Assembly: GCF_003703835.1 (NCBI RefSeq)
Contig: NZ_RDQR01000017.1
Coordinates: 1-55,363, forward strand
Length of the DNA: 55,363 nt
Direction of reading: 5' to 3'
DNA from: Auritidibacter ignavus
GTDB taxonomy: Bacteria; Actinomycetota; Actinomycetes; Actinomycetales; Micrococcaceae
The first letter of the stretch is position 1. Every line of letters starts with the position of its first letter. Shown one piece after another: positions 36,884-46,594 of the stretch. A program made the translations under genes and the position numbers. The notes below the pieces were generated by a model. The model was not told the DNA's origin. It worked only from the letters and a program-made list of their open reading frames with translations, and did not search any database.

Positions 36884-37750
36884 ATGGAACTTCTCGTCCA
36901 ACAATTATTCAACGGGCTCGCGACCGGTGGCGCCTATTGTTTGGCAGCAATCGGCCTCACGCTGGTCTTCGGCGTGTTGAAAATACCGAACCTGGCCCAC
37001 GGGTCCCTCTACATGTTGGGGGCTTACCTGACCTTCTTCTTCATGACCTCGGTCGGAGTTCACTATGTGCTAGCCATTATTTGCGCAGCAATCGTGATGG
37101 GACTCGTCGGCGTGGTCCTGGAGCGCATTGTCTTCCACCCACTCAGAGACTCCCCACATACCCATCACATGATCGCTGCCGCCGGCGCGATGTTCTTCTT
37201 CACCGCGCTGGTTCAGCAGGTATGGGGCAACGATTTCCACCGGGTGGATTCCCCACTCACGGGACGCCTGACCATTCTCGAGGCTCAAGTGACCTGGCAA
37301 CGCATCGTTGTCGTACTGGTCGCGGTGGTCGTGATGATTATTCTGACCTGGTTCATCAAGAAAACCGCCGCGGGCCAATCGATTGAAGCCATCGAGCAAG
37401 ACCGTATCGGCGCCTCTCTGGTGGGGATCAACCCCAACAGAGTGTCGATGATGACCTTCGCACTGGCCGGTGTGCTGGTCGCCATCGCCGGTGGCCTCAT
37501 GGCCCCGGTCAGCTCGATCTCTCCCTTCATGGGAGAAACCATCATGGTCAAGGTCTTCGCCATCATTATTCTCGGTGGCCTCGGATCCATCCCTGGCGCC
37601 ATCATCGGAGGCTTCGGCCTCGGCGTGGCCGAAGCCTTATCCACCACCTACATTTCCGCAGCTGCCGGTGAAGTCATCGCCTTCGTGCTCCTGGTGGTTG
37701 TCCTGGCTGTGAAACCCACTGGTCTCTTCGCGCATAAGGGGGCACGATGA
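36884..37750 (+). CDS. Branched-chain-type ABC permease, LivH-like
   Basis: 288 residues with about eight membrane segments. LFNGLATGGAYCLAAIGLTLVFGVLKIPNLAHGSLYMLGAY is the classic LivH start, and LGGLGSIPGAIIGGFGLGVAE is the coupling region facing the ATPases. ATG 36884 has AGCAGGAG upstream, 37 bases after the binding-protein gene. Its last codons overlap the next permease (ATGA). Forms the pore with the LivM-like protein. Confidence 0.92.
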   Translation: MELLVQQLFNGLATGGAYCLAAIGLTLVFGVLKIPNLAHGSLYMLGAYLTFFFMTSVGVHYVLAIICAAIVMGLVGVVLERIVFHPLRDSPHTHHMIAAAGAMFFFTALVQQVWGNDFHRVDSPLTGRLTILEAQVTWQRIVVVLVAVVVMIILTWFIKKTAAGQSIEAIEQDRIGASLVGINPNRVSMMTFALAGVLVAIAGGLMAPVSSISPFMGETIMVKVFAIIILGGLGSIPGAIIGGFGLGVAEALSTTYISAAAGEVIAFVLLVVVLAVKPTGLFAHKGAR

Positions 37751-38766
37751 AACTGACACTACAAGGAATAGGCATGATCGCCGTGGCGGTCGCATTACTC
37801 TTCGCGCCCCTGGCACTCACCGAGAACCAATACCTTCTCCGCGTACTCACTCAGGCGCTGTGTTATGCCACCGCCGTCTACGGTCTCAACATCATCTTGG
37901 GTTATACCGGGCAGTTGTCTCTGGCCCAGGCAGGTTTCTTCGGGATCGGCGTGTACACGGTGGCTCTACTGACCGCCGAGCACGATTGGCCCTTCTGGGG
38001 TGCATTCTTTGTCGGAATGATCCTCACTACCGTTGTTGGATTTATCGCCGGGCTCTTCGCGTTGCGTACCCGTGAGGCGTATTTCGCGGTCTTTACGATG
38101 GCACTCGGGTTGATCATTTACATGGTCCTGTCCCGCTGGACCAGCGTCACCGGCGGCTACGACGGCGTCCGCGGGATCAAGTTCCCAGAGAATATTGGGC
38201 CCATCGATTTCTCTGAACCGACCGTGTTCTACTTCTTAATGGTACTCGTCGTGGCATTCTGCATTTACCTGACCTATACGCTGAAAACCTCGAATGTCGG
38301 CCGCACGCTCTTGGCTATCCGCACCTCTGAAGATCTGGCCAGCTCCATCGGCATCAACGTTGGGCTCAATAAGCAACTGGCATTCACCGCCTCAGCCGGC
38401 CTGGCCGGCACCGCGGGCGGTCTGTTCGCCAGTGCTCAGGGCTTTATCGAGCCCGAGGTAGCCCATATCGACCTAACCTTCGAACTCTTGATGTTCCTGC
38501 TCGTGGGTGGCATGGCCACCGTGATGGGGCCGTTGATCGGCACATTGCTCGTCATGGCGCTGTTCGAGCTCTTCCAGGACTTCCAGTCCTACCGTTTCCT
38601 CTTCCTCGGCCCGATCATCATCGCGCTGATCATCTTCATGCCACAAGGACTCATCGGCAAGCTCAATGAACTCATCGCGCGTCGCCGACGGCGCAAGACC
38701 ACCGCAGCGCCCCAACAATCACAGACGACACAACACACGGAGAAGGAGAGTGTCTCCTCATGCTGA
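37747..38766 (+). CDS. Branched-chain-type ABC permease, LivM-like
   Basis: 339 residues. TAVYGLNIILGYTGQLSLAQAGFFGIGVYT is the LivM hallmark (GYxGxxSLGxAxFxGxGAY type). GGYDGVRGI and FLLVGGMATVMGPLIGTLLV follow. The C-terminal tail is basic and then Gln/Thr-rich (RRRRRKTTAAPQQSQ), probably cytoplasmic. Start and stop overlap the neighbouring genes, so the four downstream importer proteins are coupled. Confidence 0.92.
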   Translation: MKLTLQGIGMIAVAVALLFAPLALTENQYLLRVLTQALCYATAVYGLNIILGYTGQLSLAQAGFFGIGVYTVALLTAEHDWPFWGAFFVGMILTTVVGFIAGLFALRTREAYFAVFTMALGLIIYMVLSRWTSVTGGYDGVRGIKFPENIGPIDFSEPTVFYFLMVLVVAFCIYLTYTLKTSNVGRTLLAIRTSEDLASSIGINVGLNKQLAFTASAGLAGTAGGLFASAQGFIEPEVAHIDLTFELLMFLLVGGMATVMGPLIGTLLVMALFELFQDFQSYRFLFLGPIIIALIIFMPQGLIGKLNELIARRRRRKTTAAPQQSQTTQHTEKESVSSC

Positions 38767-39560
38767 TCGAAGTACGTGGCCTAACAAAAACCTTCGGAGG
38801 GATCCACGCTGTTGAGGGCGTCGATTTCGAAATCCACGAGGGCGAGATCACCGCGATCATCGGACCGAACGGGGCCGGGAAGTCCACCGTCTTCAATCTG
38901 CTGTGTGGGTTTCACAAGCCCAGTGGTGGGCAGGTGATGTTCCGGGGAAAGGATATTACCGGCAACAAACCCCATGTGACCTCCAAGGCTGGCATCGCCC
39001 GCACATTCCAGACCACGAAACTCTTCGAGCAGAACACCATCGTTGAGAATGTTCTGGCGGGATGTGCTGCCCAAACCTCCTCCACATTATTGGGTGCCGT
39101 GCTGAGGACACCTCGATTCCGGCGTGAAGAGCGGGAAAGTATGGAGAAAACTCTCGAGCTTCTCGACTTCGTGTCCATTGCCGATTACAAGGATGAGATC
39201 GCTGGGAATGCTCCGCAAGAAGTTCAAAAGCGAGCAGCCGTCGCGCTGGCTTTAGCGACAAATCCGTCGCTTCTGCTTCTTGACGAGCCTGCCGCCGGCA
39301 TCACTGAAGAAGAAACCACACGATTCGGTGAGCTGATTCGCAAAATCTCCTCCAGTGGTATCACGGTGGCGCTTGTTGAGCACAAAATGTCGTTGATTAT
39401 GAGTCTGGCCGACCGAATCCTCGTCTTAGAACGAGGTCGCAGAATTGCCTGGGGTACGCCCGATGACGTGCGCAATGACCCTCAAGTCATCGCAGCCTAT
39501 CTCGGGACAGATTCGTCGGATACCTCAACCACCGTAGACACACCAAGCACCGAGGGCTAA
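38760..39560 (+). CDS. ABC ATPase, LivG-like
   Basis: 266 residues. Walker A GPNGAGKST (about residues 40-48), GIARTFQTTKLFEQNT (Q-loop), Walker B SLLLLDEPAAGI (about 176) and VALVEHKMSL with the switch His are intact. The ABC signature is unusual: where LivG proteins have LPYGxQ (equivalent to LSGGQ), this one has NAPQEVQ, without the glycine. The tail is Ser/Thr-rich. Overlaps livM by seven bases. The partner LivF-like ATPase has a normal signature, so one of the two composite ATP sites may be altered. Confidence 0.88.
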   Translation: MLIEVRGLTKTFGGIHAVEGVDFEIHEGEITAIIGPNGAGKSTVFNLLCGFHKPSGGQVMFRGKDITGNKPHVTSKAGIARTFQTTKLFEQNTIVENVLAGCAAQTSSTLLGAVLRTPRFRREERESMEKTLELLDFVSIADYKDEIAGNAPQEVQKRAAVALALATNPSLLLLDEPAAGITEEETTRFGELIRKISSSGITVALVEHKMSLIMSLADRILVLERGRRIAWGTPDDVRNDPQVIAAYLGTDSSDTSTTVDTPSTEG

Positions 39561-39566
39561 AACATC

Positions 39567-40274
39567 ATGCTAGAAATCAACAACATTCATGTCGCCTATG
39601 ATTCGGTCGATGTCTTACACGATGTGAGCCTGAGAGCGGAGCAAGGGCAACTCACCCTGGTCTTAGGGGCGAACGGGTCGGGAAAATCCACCTTGTTCCG
39701 GACGATCTCGGGGCTAATCCGCCCCCACACCGGTAGCATCGAATTTCTTGGAGATTCCATTGTCTCGCTGAGTTCGAATCGTATTGTGCGTGCCGGGATC
39801 GCTCAATCGCCGGAGGGGCGGCATCTGTTCCCGATGCTGTCGGTAATGAAGAACCTTAGTCTGGGCAATTATGTGTTGCGTAGCAAGAAGGCCGAGTACG
39901 ACGAGCTCCTCGACCGGGTATTCCAGCTCTTTCCCATCCTGAAGGAAAAGAGGAACCAAACGGCCGGTTCTCTCTCCGGTGGTCAGCAACAGATGGTCGC
40001 TATTGGCCGGGCTTTGATGTCCAACCCCAAGTTGCTCATTTTGGACGAGCCCTCCATTGGTTTGGCGCCACTGGTCACCGAGCAAGTCTTCGAGGCGGTG
40101 ACGGAGATTAACAAGTCCGGGACCGGGGTGCTTCTGGCCGAGCAGAACGCCCGATTGGCCTTGAAGATTGCTACCTATGGGTATGTTCTTGCCGAAGGTC
40201 GCGTCGTACTGTCAGGTCCTGCCCACGATCTGCGCGACGACCCGGAGGTTCAGAAGGCGTACTTGGGCCTCTGA
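39567..40274 (+). CDS. ABC ATPase, LivF-like
   Basis: 235 residues, the normal LivF length. Walker A GANGSGKSTL (about residues 35-44), GIAQSPEGRHLFPMLSV (Q-loop; LivF-type PEGR), intact signature SLSGGQQQMVAIGRAL and Walker B KLLILDEPSIGLAP, then the switch His-equivalent region LLAEQNARLAL, in which the usual EQN of LivF is kept. Six bases after livG. Last gene of the importer operon. Confidence 0.92.
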   Translation: MLEINNIHVAYDSVDVLHDVSLRAEQGQLTLVLGANGSGKSTLFRTISGLIRPHTGSIEFLGDSIVSLSSNRIVRAGIAQSPEGRHLFPMLSVMKNLSLGNYVLRSKKAEYDELLDRVFQLFPILKEKRNQTAGSLSGGQQQMVAIGRALMSNPKLLILDEPSIGLAPLVTEQVFEAVTEINKSGTGVLLAEQNARLALKIATYGYVLAEGRVVLSGPAHDLRDDPEVQKAYLGL

Positions 40275-40279
40275 GCCAC

Positions 40280-40311
40280 CCGTGCCCTCACTCACCGTGA
40301 CCCCGGCACGG
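40280..40311. terminator. Possible stem-loop after the importer operon
   Basis: CCGTGCC (40280-40286) pairs with GGCACGG (40305-40311), with an 18-base loop, starting 6 bases after the LivF stop. There is no T-run and the loop is long, so this is a weak terminator candidate. A TATAAA follows at 40312-40317. Confidence 0.3.
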
Positions 40312-40327
40312 TATAAACTGATGAACT

Positions 40328-41200
40328 ATGGCAAAACGATCAAAAGTAGTGGTCATGATCTTCGCGGTCGCACTATTTTTGGTTGGCATTTTCGTGGCCT
40401 ACCAGTTCATCCGGGGACTCATTCAACCTCTAGATACCCTGCGTGATCCCTTCCCCGATCAACGCCCCAACCCGGCCCCGATCGAAGAAGGAACCCCAGG
40501 GCCGATCAATATTTTATTCGTTGCCTCAGCCTCCCGCGACGATACCTCCGAGGCTCTGGAGGAGAACTTGGAGGACCGGGCGCAATCGCTGTTCGTCGTC
40601 CACCTGACGAATTCTCGTCGTTATGCCCAAGCGGTGGCTTTCCCACCCCAGCTCAAGGTTCCCGACCAGCCCTTCACCCTTGGTGAAGCCATGGGTGCCA
40701 CCCGTGAAGTCTCAACGCTGGTGGCATCCATCGAAACTCTTGTGGACGTTCCCATGGACCACGTCGTGTTGCTCGACCTGAACGCCCTGGCACCTCTGGC
40801 CGAAATCACCGGCGGATTTCCCGACCCTGACAGCGAGGACGCCGTGCTTGAACCCAAACAGGTCGGCACTTTAATAGACGACAGCATCACCGAGCACGGC
40901 ATGTCCCCGACACAGACCGAAACGGTGATGACAGGAATGCTCCAGGCCCTGTCCGAATCAGAGGTGCGACGCAATCCCGGAGTCGCCAAAGACGTAGTAG
41001 AGCTTATGCAGGAGAACATGGTGGCCGATAACGGCCTGGACTCCTCCGAGCTGCGCACGCTGATGCGTTCCACCTCTGCCTTGGGAAACATCACCTGGTG
41101 CCCTTTGGCCACCGGCGATGGGGGTCGGCAGGCCAATGCGCAGAAACTGGTGGAATTACGCGAACGCTTCCGCAACGACACCCTGGCTGAGTGCTCTTAA
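40328..41200 (+). CDS. LCP-like (LytR-CpsA-Psr related) membrane protein, degenerate
   Basis: 290 residues. One N-terminal membrane anchor (VVVMIFAVALFLVGIFVAYQFI) is followed by an extracellular domain with the LCP-like order: INILFVASASRDD, RAQSLFVVHLTNSRRYAQAVAFPPQ, MDHVVLLDLNALAPLAEITGG and a Cys near each end of the last section (ITWCPLA, LAECS). LCP enzymes attach polymers to peptidoglycan, but the usual RSDTMM and phosphate-binding Arg motifs are missing here. The role may be structural or lost. TATAAA (40312-40317) lies 10 bases before the ATG, so the leader is very short. Confidence 0.55.
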   Translation: MAKRSKVVVMIFAVALFLVGIFVAYQFIRGLIQPLDTLRDPFPDQRPNPAPIEEGTPGPINILFVASASRDDTSEALEENLEDRAQSLFVVHLTNSRRYAQAVAFPPQLKVPDQPFTLGEAMGATREVSTLVASIETLVDVPMDHVVLLDLNALAPLAEITGGFPDPDSEDAVLEPKQVGTLIDDSITEHGMSPTQTETVMTGMLQALSESEVRRNPGVAKDVVELMQENMVADNGLDSSELRTLMRSTSALGNITWCPLATGDGGRQANAQKLVELRERFRNDTLAECS

Positions 41201-41239
41201 AACCGCCTCGGAGGTTCCATACTCCGTCCCAGCCCATAG

Positions 41240-41260
41240 TTGAATCCGACCTCAAGTTCA
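41240..41260. promoter_or_regulatory. Operator of the acyl-CoA cluster, site 2 (plus-strand promoter)
   Basis: The inverted form of the operator: TTGAATC, CGAC, CTCAAGTTCA. It overlaps the -35 TTGAAT (41240-41245) of a promoter with -10 TAATCT at 41264-41269 (18-base spacer), upstream of the MDR gene start at 41306. A repressor bound here would block RNA polymerase. Confidence 0.6.
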
Positions 41261-41305
41261 GGCTAATCTGTGAGATGTAGACCACAACAGAACGGATTCT
41301 TAGCT

Positions 41306-42310
41306 ATGTCGATCACCGCGACGTCAGTCTATTTAGCACAGCGCCCCGAGGGGTTGCCTGATGAGTCGACCTGGGAGATTCGCCAGCACGAACTCCCCAC
41401 CGAGCTCAACGAGTCAGAAATTCTGGTCAAGGTCAATTACCTCTCCTTGGATCCAGCGATGCGTGGCTGGCTGAACGATGTGCGTTCCTATGTTCCCCCC
41501 GTACAGATCGGGGAGATCATGCGCGCGTTGGGCACCGGTGAAGTTCTCGAGTCCAATAACCCCAACTTCTCCCCCGGCGATCGTGTCCAGGGTCTGTTCG
41601 GCGTCACCGACTACGCTATCTCCGATGGCCGTGGCGTAACAGGCATTGACCTGGATGTGGCCGCTGAACCCACCTGGTTGGGTGCTCTCGGCATGCCGGG
41701 AATGACCGGGTACTTTGGTCTGCTCGATGTCGGAGAACTACAGGATGGCGACACCGTGCTGATCTCAGCAGCAGCCGGCGCCGTCGGCTCGGTGGCCGGC
41801 CAATTGGCCAAAGCCCGCGGGTGTCGGGTGATCGGTATTGCCGGTGGCGAAGAGAAATGTGCCTGGTTGACAGAAATCGGGTTCGATGAAGCCATCAACT
41901 ACAAGAACGAAAAAGTTCTGTCCCGACTCAGGGAGGTCGCTCCCGATGGCATCAATGTGTTCTTCGATAATGTCGGCGGCACGATCCTGGATGCTGGTCT
42001 CGCCAATCTCGCCCGCGGTGCCCGTGTCGTGATCTGCGGAGCCGTCTCCACGTATAACGACCCCACTCTCGCCCCGGGACCCAGCCGGTACATGTCGCTG
42101 CTGGTCTTCCGTGCACGTATGCAGGGCTTCGTGGTCTTTGACTACCGTGATCGCTACCCCGAGGCGGTCGAAGCGATTGCGGCCCACATCTCCAATGGTT
42201 CCCTGGTTGCCCGCGAAACCGTCGTCGGCGGTGGCGTACGGGGCTTCCCCGAAGCTTTGTTGGGCCTATTCCAGGGCGTCAACACCGGAAAACTCGTTCT
42301 CGAAATCTAA
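41306..42310 (+). CDS. NADP-dependent MDR oxidoreductase (CurA / LTB4 dehydrogenase-like)
   Basis: 334 residues. It lacks the structural zinc cysteines and belongs to the medium-chain reductases that reduce enoyl or enone double bonds with NADPH. YLSLDPAMRGWLND, the dinucleotide site AAAGAVGSVAGQLAKARG, and VFFDNVGGTILD are characteristic. The start at ATG 41306 is set by homology (SVYLAQRPEG); an in-frame GTG at 41270 would lie over the predicted start of transcription. It is followed at 24 bases by the thiolase gene and opens the second operon of the acyl-CoA cluster. Confidence 0.9.
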   Translation: MSITATSVYLAQRPEGLPDESTWEIRQHELPTELNESEILVKVNYLSLDPAMRGWLNDVRSYVPPVQIGEIMRALGTGEVLESNNPNFSPGDRVQGLFGVTDYAISDGRGVTGIDLDVAAEPTWLGALGMPGMTGYFGLLDVGELQDGDTVLISAAAGAVGSVAGQLAKARGCRVIGIAGGEEKCAWLTEIGFDEAINYKNEKVLSRLREVAPDGINVFFDNVGGTILDAGLANLARGARVVICGAVSTYNDPTLAPGPSRYMSLLVFRARMQGFVVFDYRDRYPEAVEAIAAHISNGSLVARETVVGGGVRGFPEALLGLFQGVNTGKLVLEI

Positions 42311-42334
42311 TTCTGCGCAGAAAGGCAACACATC

Positions 42335-43540
42335 ATGACAGAAGCGGTTATTGTTTCCACCGCCAGGACTCCAATTGGTCGAGCCTATAAGGGTGCATTC
42401 AACGACACCCAAGGCCAGGAACTTGCCGGCCACGCGATCGCGGAGGCGGTCAAGCGTGCCGGTATTTCACCCGAAGAGATCGACGATGTCGTCTTCGGTT
42501 GCGCGCTCCAACAAGGCTCTACCGGCAACAACATTGCCCGCCAGGCTGCTCTGCGCGCCGGCCTGCCGAACACGGTAGCCGGCATGAGCGTGGACCGGCA
42601 GTGCGCCTCCGGCCTGATGGCCATTGCCACCGCAGCCAAGGAAATCATCGTCGATGGATTCGACGTGGCCGTCGGTGGTGGGGTGGAGTCCATCTCACTG
42701 GTCCAGAACCAGCAGATGAACACCTACCGTGCCGAGGACCCGTGGCTGGTCGACAACGTGCCCGACACCTACATGCCCATGCTACACACTGCTGAGGTGG
42801 TGGCTGAACGCTACGGCGTAACCCGTGCCCAGCAGGATGAGTATGCACTGAGTTCCCAGGAGCGCACCGCCGCCGCCCAGGCCGCCGGTCGCCTCGATGA
42901 CGAAATCGTCCCGCTACCCTCGACCAAGTTGGTCCTCAATAAAGAGACCGGCGAAACCTCCACCGAAGAGGTTGAGCTCACCAAGGACGAGGGTAACCGT
43001 CCGTCCACCACCCTCGAGACCCTGCAGGGGCTGAATCCGGTGCTACCCGATGGCACTGTCACCCAGCACTCCACCATTACCGCCGGTAACGCCTCGCAAC
43101 TGTCCGACGGCGCCTCCGCTTCGGTGCTGGTCAGCGATAAGGTCGCTAAAGAACGTGGCCTGACTCCCTTGGGCACCTACCGTGGCATCGCCGTGGCCGG
43201 TTGCAAACCTGATGAAATGGGTATTGGCCCGGTCTTCGCGATCCCGAAGTTGCTCAAACAGCACAACCTGGATCTCAACGACATTGGCCTGTGGGAACTG
43301 AACGAAGCCTTCGCTTCTCAGGCCGTATACTGTCGCGACAAGCTGGGCATCGACCCCGAGAAATACAACGTCAACGGTGGCGGTATCTCTATTGGTCACC
43401 CCTACGGCATGACGGGGGCTCGTCTGGTCGGTCACGCTCTGTTGGAAGGTCGCCGTCGCGGTGTGCAGTACGTCGTGGTGACCATGTGTATCGGTGGTGG
43501 CATGGGTGCTGCTGGACTGTTCGAGGTGAACAACGCATGA
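42335..43540 (+). CDS. Acetyl-CoA C-acyltransferase (thiolase)
   Basis: 401 residues. The nucleophile Cys90 is in [13 protein letters not shown], the catalytic His355 in [16 protein letters not shown] and Cys385 in [13 protein letters not shown]. Substrate pattern and length fit the degradative 3-ketoacyl-CoA type. ATG 42335 has GCAGAAAGG upstream. Its stop overlaps the start of the enoyl-CoA hydratase (ATGA). It performs the final chain-shortening step of the pathway. Confidence 0.93.
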   Translation: MTEAVIVSTARTPIGRAYKGAFNDTQGQELAGHAIAEAVKRAGISPEEIDDVVFGCALQQGSTGNNIARQAALRAGLPNTVAGMSVDRQCASGLMAIATAAKEIIVDGFDVAVGGGVESISLVQNQQMNTYRAEDPWLVDNVPDTYMPMLHTAEVVAERYGVTRAQQDEYALSSQERTAAAQAAGRLDDEIVPLPSTKLVLNKETGETSTEEVELTKDEGNRPSTTLETLQGLNPVLPDGTVTQHSTITAGNASQLSDGASASVLVSDKVAKERGLTPLGTYRGIAVAGCKPDEMGIGPVFAIPKLLKQHNLDLNDIGLWELNEAFASQAVYCRDKLGIDPEKYNVNGGGISIGHPYGMTGARLVGHALLEGRRRGVQYVVVTMCIGGGMGAAGLFEVNNA

Positions 43541-44355
43541 GTCAAGAAGTACTGACCGACATTCGCGACGGAGTCGGCATCATCACCCTGAACCGACCGG
43601 AACGTCGCAACGCCCTGAACCACGCTATGCTCACGGGGCTGGCCGATGCCCTGGAGGCCTTCGCAACCGACGATAGCGTCGGCGCGGTGGTGCTCACCGG
43701 CGCCGGTGGTGCCTTCTGCTCCGGTGGCGATGTGCAAGGTTTCGCTGAGCAGGGTGGTGAAGGTGGTGGAGCCACCGAGATCGACGACGAGGCAGCTCAA
43801 GCCCAGTTGGAAGCCCAGCGCACCACCACCGGCCGGATCTACTCGTTCCCGAAACCGGTCGTTGCCAGCCTGCCCGGTGCCTTTGCCGGAGCCGGTGCTG
43901 GTCTCGCGTTGGCCGCCGATCTGCGAATCGGTAGCGAAAAGACCGTGTTTGCCACCGCGTTCGCCAACGTGGGGCTCGGTGGAGACTTCGGTGTGGCGTG
44001 GTTGCTCAACCAGCTGGTGGGTCCAGCCAAGGCTCGCGAGTACCTTTTCCTGTCTCCGAAGTTGCGTGGTCAACAGTGCTATGAGGCAGGTCTGATCAAC
44101 CAGATTGTAGCTCACGAGGTCATCGATGAGTCTGCGATCGCCATCGCCTCGCAACTGGCCTCCAGCTCATCGCCGGCACTGCATGCGATCAAGCAGAACC
44201 TGCTGGATGCTCCCACCGTGTCCTTGGATGAAGCCATGCAGGCTGAGGTCTACCGGCACAAAGCCACCGGCCTGACCGCAGAGCACCAACGCGCGGTAGA
44301 AGCTTTCGTCACTAAGCAAGCACCGGAATTCAGCACGGGCTGGGTGATGGACTAA
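43537..44355 (+). CDS. Enoyl-CoA hydratase/isomerase family protein
   Basis: 272-residue crotonase-fold enzyme. [18 protein letters not shown] is the N-terminal signature, [18 protein letters not shown] gives the oxyanion-hole Gly, and [20 protein letters not shown] the second. The [13 protein letters not shown] region, where hydratases carry a catalytic Glu (usually GLxPxxG), has no obvious Glu. The reaction (hydratase, isomerase or other crotonase chemistry) is thus open. The coupled start (ATGA) is preferred over the longer frame from 43291. Confidence 0.85.
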   Translation: MSQEVLTDIRDGVGIITLNRPERRNALNHAMLTGLADALEAFATDDSVGAVVLTGAGGAFCSGGDVQGFAEQGGEGGGATEIDDEAAQAQLEAQRTTTGRIYSFPKPVVASLPGAFAGAGAGLALAADLRIGSEKTVFATAFANVGLGGDFGVAWLLNQLVGPAKAREYLFLSPKLRGQQCYEAGLINQIVAHEVIDESAIAIASQLASSSSPALHAIKQNLLDAPTVSLDEAMQAEVYRHKATGLTAEHQRAVEAFVTKQAPEFSTGWVMD

Positions 44356-45194
44356 TGACCACCCCGTTCACCGATCAGGTGGCGATCGTCACCGGCGCGG
44401 GTGGCGGCATTGGAGCCGCCCTTGCTCAGGCGTTGTTGGAGGCCGGCGCCCGGGTGTTGCTCACCGATCTAGACCAAACCAAGCTCGATGCTCAAGCCGA
44501 GGCACTGGCAACTACCTACCACGACCGTTTTGTCACGGTCGCCGGCAACGCCGCCTCACTGGAGGACATTCGAGGCTTCCGCCGTACCGCACACGAAACC
44601 TTCGAGGTCGAGGCCATCGACCTTTATGTTGCCAACGCCGGCATCGCTGGCGCTGCTGGCCTGGAAGTCAGCGACGATGACTGGAATAAGGCCATCGAGA
44701 TCAATGTGATGGCCCACGTCCGGGCAGCGCAGGTCTTCGTCCCCGACTGGATCGAGCGTGGGAGCGGTCATTTCCTCTCCACTGCCTCGGCGGCCGGTCT
44801 GCTGACTCAGATCGGTTCGGCCGTGTATGCGGTCACCAAGCACGCAGCGGTGTCATTTGCGGAGTGGCTGTCGATCACCTACGGACATCAGGGGATCGAC
44901 GTCTCCTGCCTCTGTCCGCTGGGGGTCAATACCAACCTGCTGATGGACTTGGCCTCCGCCGATGATGCCTCCCGGGCTGCTCACCAGTCGGTGACCGCCA
45001 GCGCCGAGGTGCTCAGCCCCGAGCAGGTTGCCGAGCATACCCTGGCTGCCCTCGAGCGGAAGGACTTCTTGATCCTGCCGCACGAACAGCTCAAGACCTA
45101 CATCTCACGCAAAAACAGCGACTACCCACGCTGGATGGAAGGGATGCGCCGGTACCAGGACACCCTCCTTGCAGCAACCACATCAGACTCATAA
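44355..45194 (+). CDS. SDR family oxidoreductase
   Basis: 279 residues, classical short-chain dehydrogenase. The cofactor loop is [16 protein letters not shown] (about residues 13-28), the NAG motif is YVANAGIAG, and the catalytic set is Ser in LSTASAAG, then YAVTKHA with Tyr and Lys. The Asp in LTDLD after strand 2 suggests NAD+ preference. It probably oxidises a hydroxyacyl-CoA. ATG 44355 overlaps the hydratase stop (TAATG). The C-terminal part is longer than in FabG. Confidence 0.9.
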   Translation: MTTPFTDQVAIVTGAGGGIGAALAQALLEAGARVLLTDLDQTKLDAQAEALATTYHDRFVTVAGNAASLEDIRGFRRTAHETFEVEAIDLYVANAGIAGAAGLEVSDDDWNKAIEINVMAHVRAAQVFVPDWIERGSGHFLSTASAAGLLTQIGSAVYAVTKHAAVSFAEWLSITYGHQGIDVSCLCPLGVNTNLLMDLASADDASRAAHQSVTASAEVLSPEQVAEHTLAALERKDFLILPHEQLKTYISRKNSDYPRWMEGMRRYQDTLLAATTSDS

Positions 45195-45216
45195 CACCCC
45201 ACAACAGGAGAACATC

Positions 45217-46446
45217 ATGGATTTCAGTTTCTCAGATCGTTGTCAGGATTACCGGCAACGACTCCTCGACTTTATGGACGAACACATCTACCCAGCCGAG
45301 CCGGTCTTCGAACAACAGATGCACGAATCCGGGGATGACAACTTCCACCCACCGATCATGGAAGAGCTCAAGGCCGAAGCCAAATCCCGCGGTCTGTGGA
45401 ACCTGTTCCACCCCCACGCCAATGAAGAGTGGGGTAGCCCGGGCCTGTCGAACCTCGACTATGCTCCCCTGGCCGAGATCATGGGCCGTAGCCCGGGCTT
45501 GGCTCCCGAGGCCACCAACTGCAATGCTCCCGATACCGGAAACATGGAAGTTCTGGAGCTGTTCGGAACTGAGGAGCACCGCGAGCGCTGGCTCAAACCG
45601 CTGCTGGCTGGCGAGATCGCTTCAGCCTTCTGCATGACCGAGCCCGAGGTGGCCAGCTCCGATGCCACTAATATCCAGCTGCGGATGGAACGCAACGGTG
45701 ATCACTACATCCTCAACGGCCGTAAGTGGTTCGCATCCAACGCCCTGCACCCGCTATGTCGTGTGCTGATCGTGATGGGTAAGACCGACCCTGAGGCTGA
45801 TACGCACCGCCAACAGTCGATGATGGTTGTCCCCATCGACGCACCGGGTGTCACCGTAGTCCGCGGTCTGCCGGTCTTCGGCTACATGGATCGTGAGGGT
45901 CACGCAGAAGTGACCTTCGAAAACGTCAAGGTTCCCGTAACCGACCTGCTGGCCGGAGAAGGCGACGGCTTCAAGATCAGCCAGGCCCGCTTGGGCCCGG
46001 GACGCATCCATCACTGTATGCGCACCATCGGTGCCGCCGAGCGTGCCCTAGATCTGATGATCACTCGTGCCCAGAGTCGCGAAACCTTCGGTCAGCCACT
46101 TTCCGAGCGGGCCAACATCCAGGACTGGATTGCCGAGTCTCGCATTGAGATCGAAATGAACCGGTTGCTGGTGCTTAAGGCCGCCTGGCTGATGGACACC
46201 GTGGGTAACCGTGAGGCGCGCACCGAGATTGCCGCGATCAAGGTGGCCGCCCCGAACATGGCCTTGAAGGTCATCGACCGGGCGATTCAGGTCCATGGTG
46301 GTGGCGGTGTCACCAATGACTTCCCGCTGGCCGAGTTCTGGGCTGCTCAGCGCACCCTGCGGTTGGCCGATGGCCCTGATGAGGTCCACAAGCGCACCAT
46401 TGCTCGCATGGAACTCAAGCGTCTACGCGACACCGTAGCGAAATAA
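45217..46446 (+). CDS. Acyl-CoA dehydrogenase (ACAD10/11-like)
   Basis: 409-residue flavoprotein. [19 protein letters not shown] is the flavin and substrate segment, [25 protein letters not shown] follows, and the C-terminal [18 protein letters not shown] and [21 protein letters not shown] carry the FAD and C-terminal active region. The [11 protein letters not shown] variant and C-terminal DGPDEVH place it with ACAD10/11-type enzymes, which act on longer or modified acyl chains. ATG 45217 has CAGGAG upstream. Last gene of the operon starting at 41306; a terminator follows. Confidence 0.9.
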   Translation: MDFSFSDRCQDYRQRLLDFMDEHIYPAEPVFEQQMHESGDDNFHPPIMEELKAEAKSRGLWNLFHPHANEEWGSPGLSNLDYAPLAEIMGRSPGLAPEATNCNAPDTGNMEVLELFGTEEHRERWLKPLLAGEIASAFCMTEPEVASSDATNIQLRMERNGDHYILNGRKWFASNALHPLCRVLIVMGKTDPEADTHRQQSMMVVPIDAPGVTVVRGLPVFGYMDREGHAEVTFENVKVPVTDLLAGEGDGFKISQARLGPGRIHHCMRTIGAAERALDLMITRAQSRETFGQPLSERANIQDWIAESRIEIEMNRLLVLKAAWLMDTVGNREARTEIAAIKVAAPNMALKVIDRAIQVHGGGGVTNDFPLAEFWAAQRTLRLADGPDEVHKRTIARMELKRLRDTVAK

Positions 46447-46462
46447 TAGCCTGCAGACAGTC

Positions 46463-46511
46463 GAGGCCAGAATCAGATCCCGCACCGTGCTGGGATTCTG
46501 CTTCTGGCCTC
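46463..46511. terminator. Strong bidirectional terminator
   Basis: A 19-base arm beginning GAGGCCAGAATC (46463-46481) pairs with the arm ending TTCTGGCCTC (46492-46511), with a 10-base loop and one unpaired base. TTGGTTT follows on the plus strand. It separates the convergent acyl-CoA dehydrogenase and TetR genes and can serve both. Confidence 0.8.
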
Positions 46512-46594
46512 TTGGTTTAACGACATGGGTGCCCTCGATCAGCGCAGACACCAGGGCACCAGAAAAAAGAACGATTCAGAGAGAAAAGAAAAAC

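Noticed and set aside
41270-41305. GTG 41270 as the start of the MDR gene
   Set aside because: It lies at or before the predicted start of transcription and adds 12 residues without homology.
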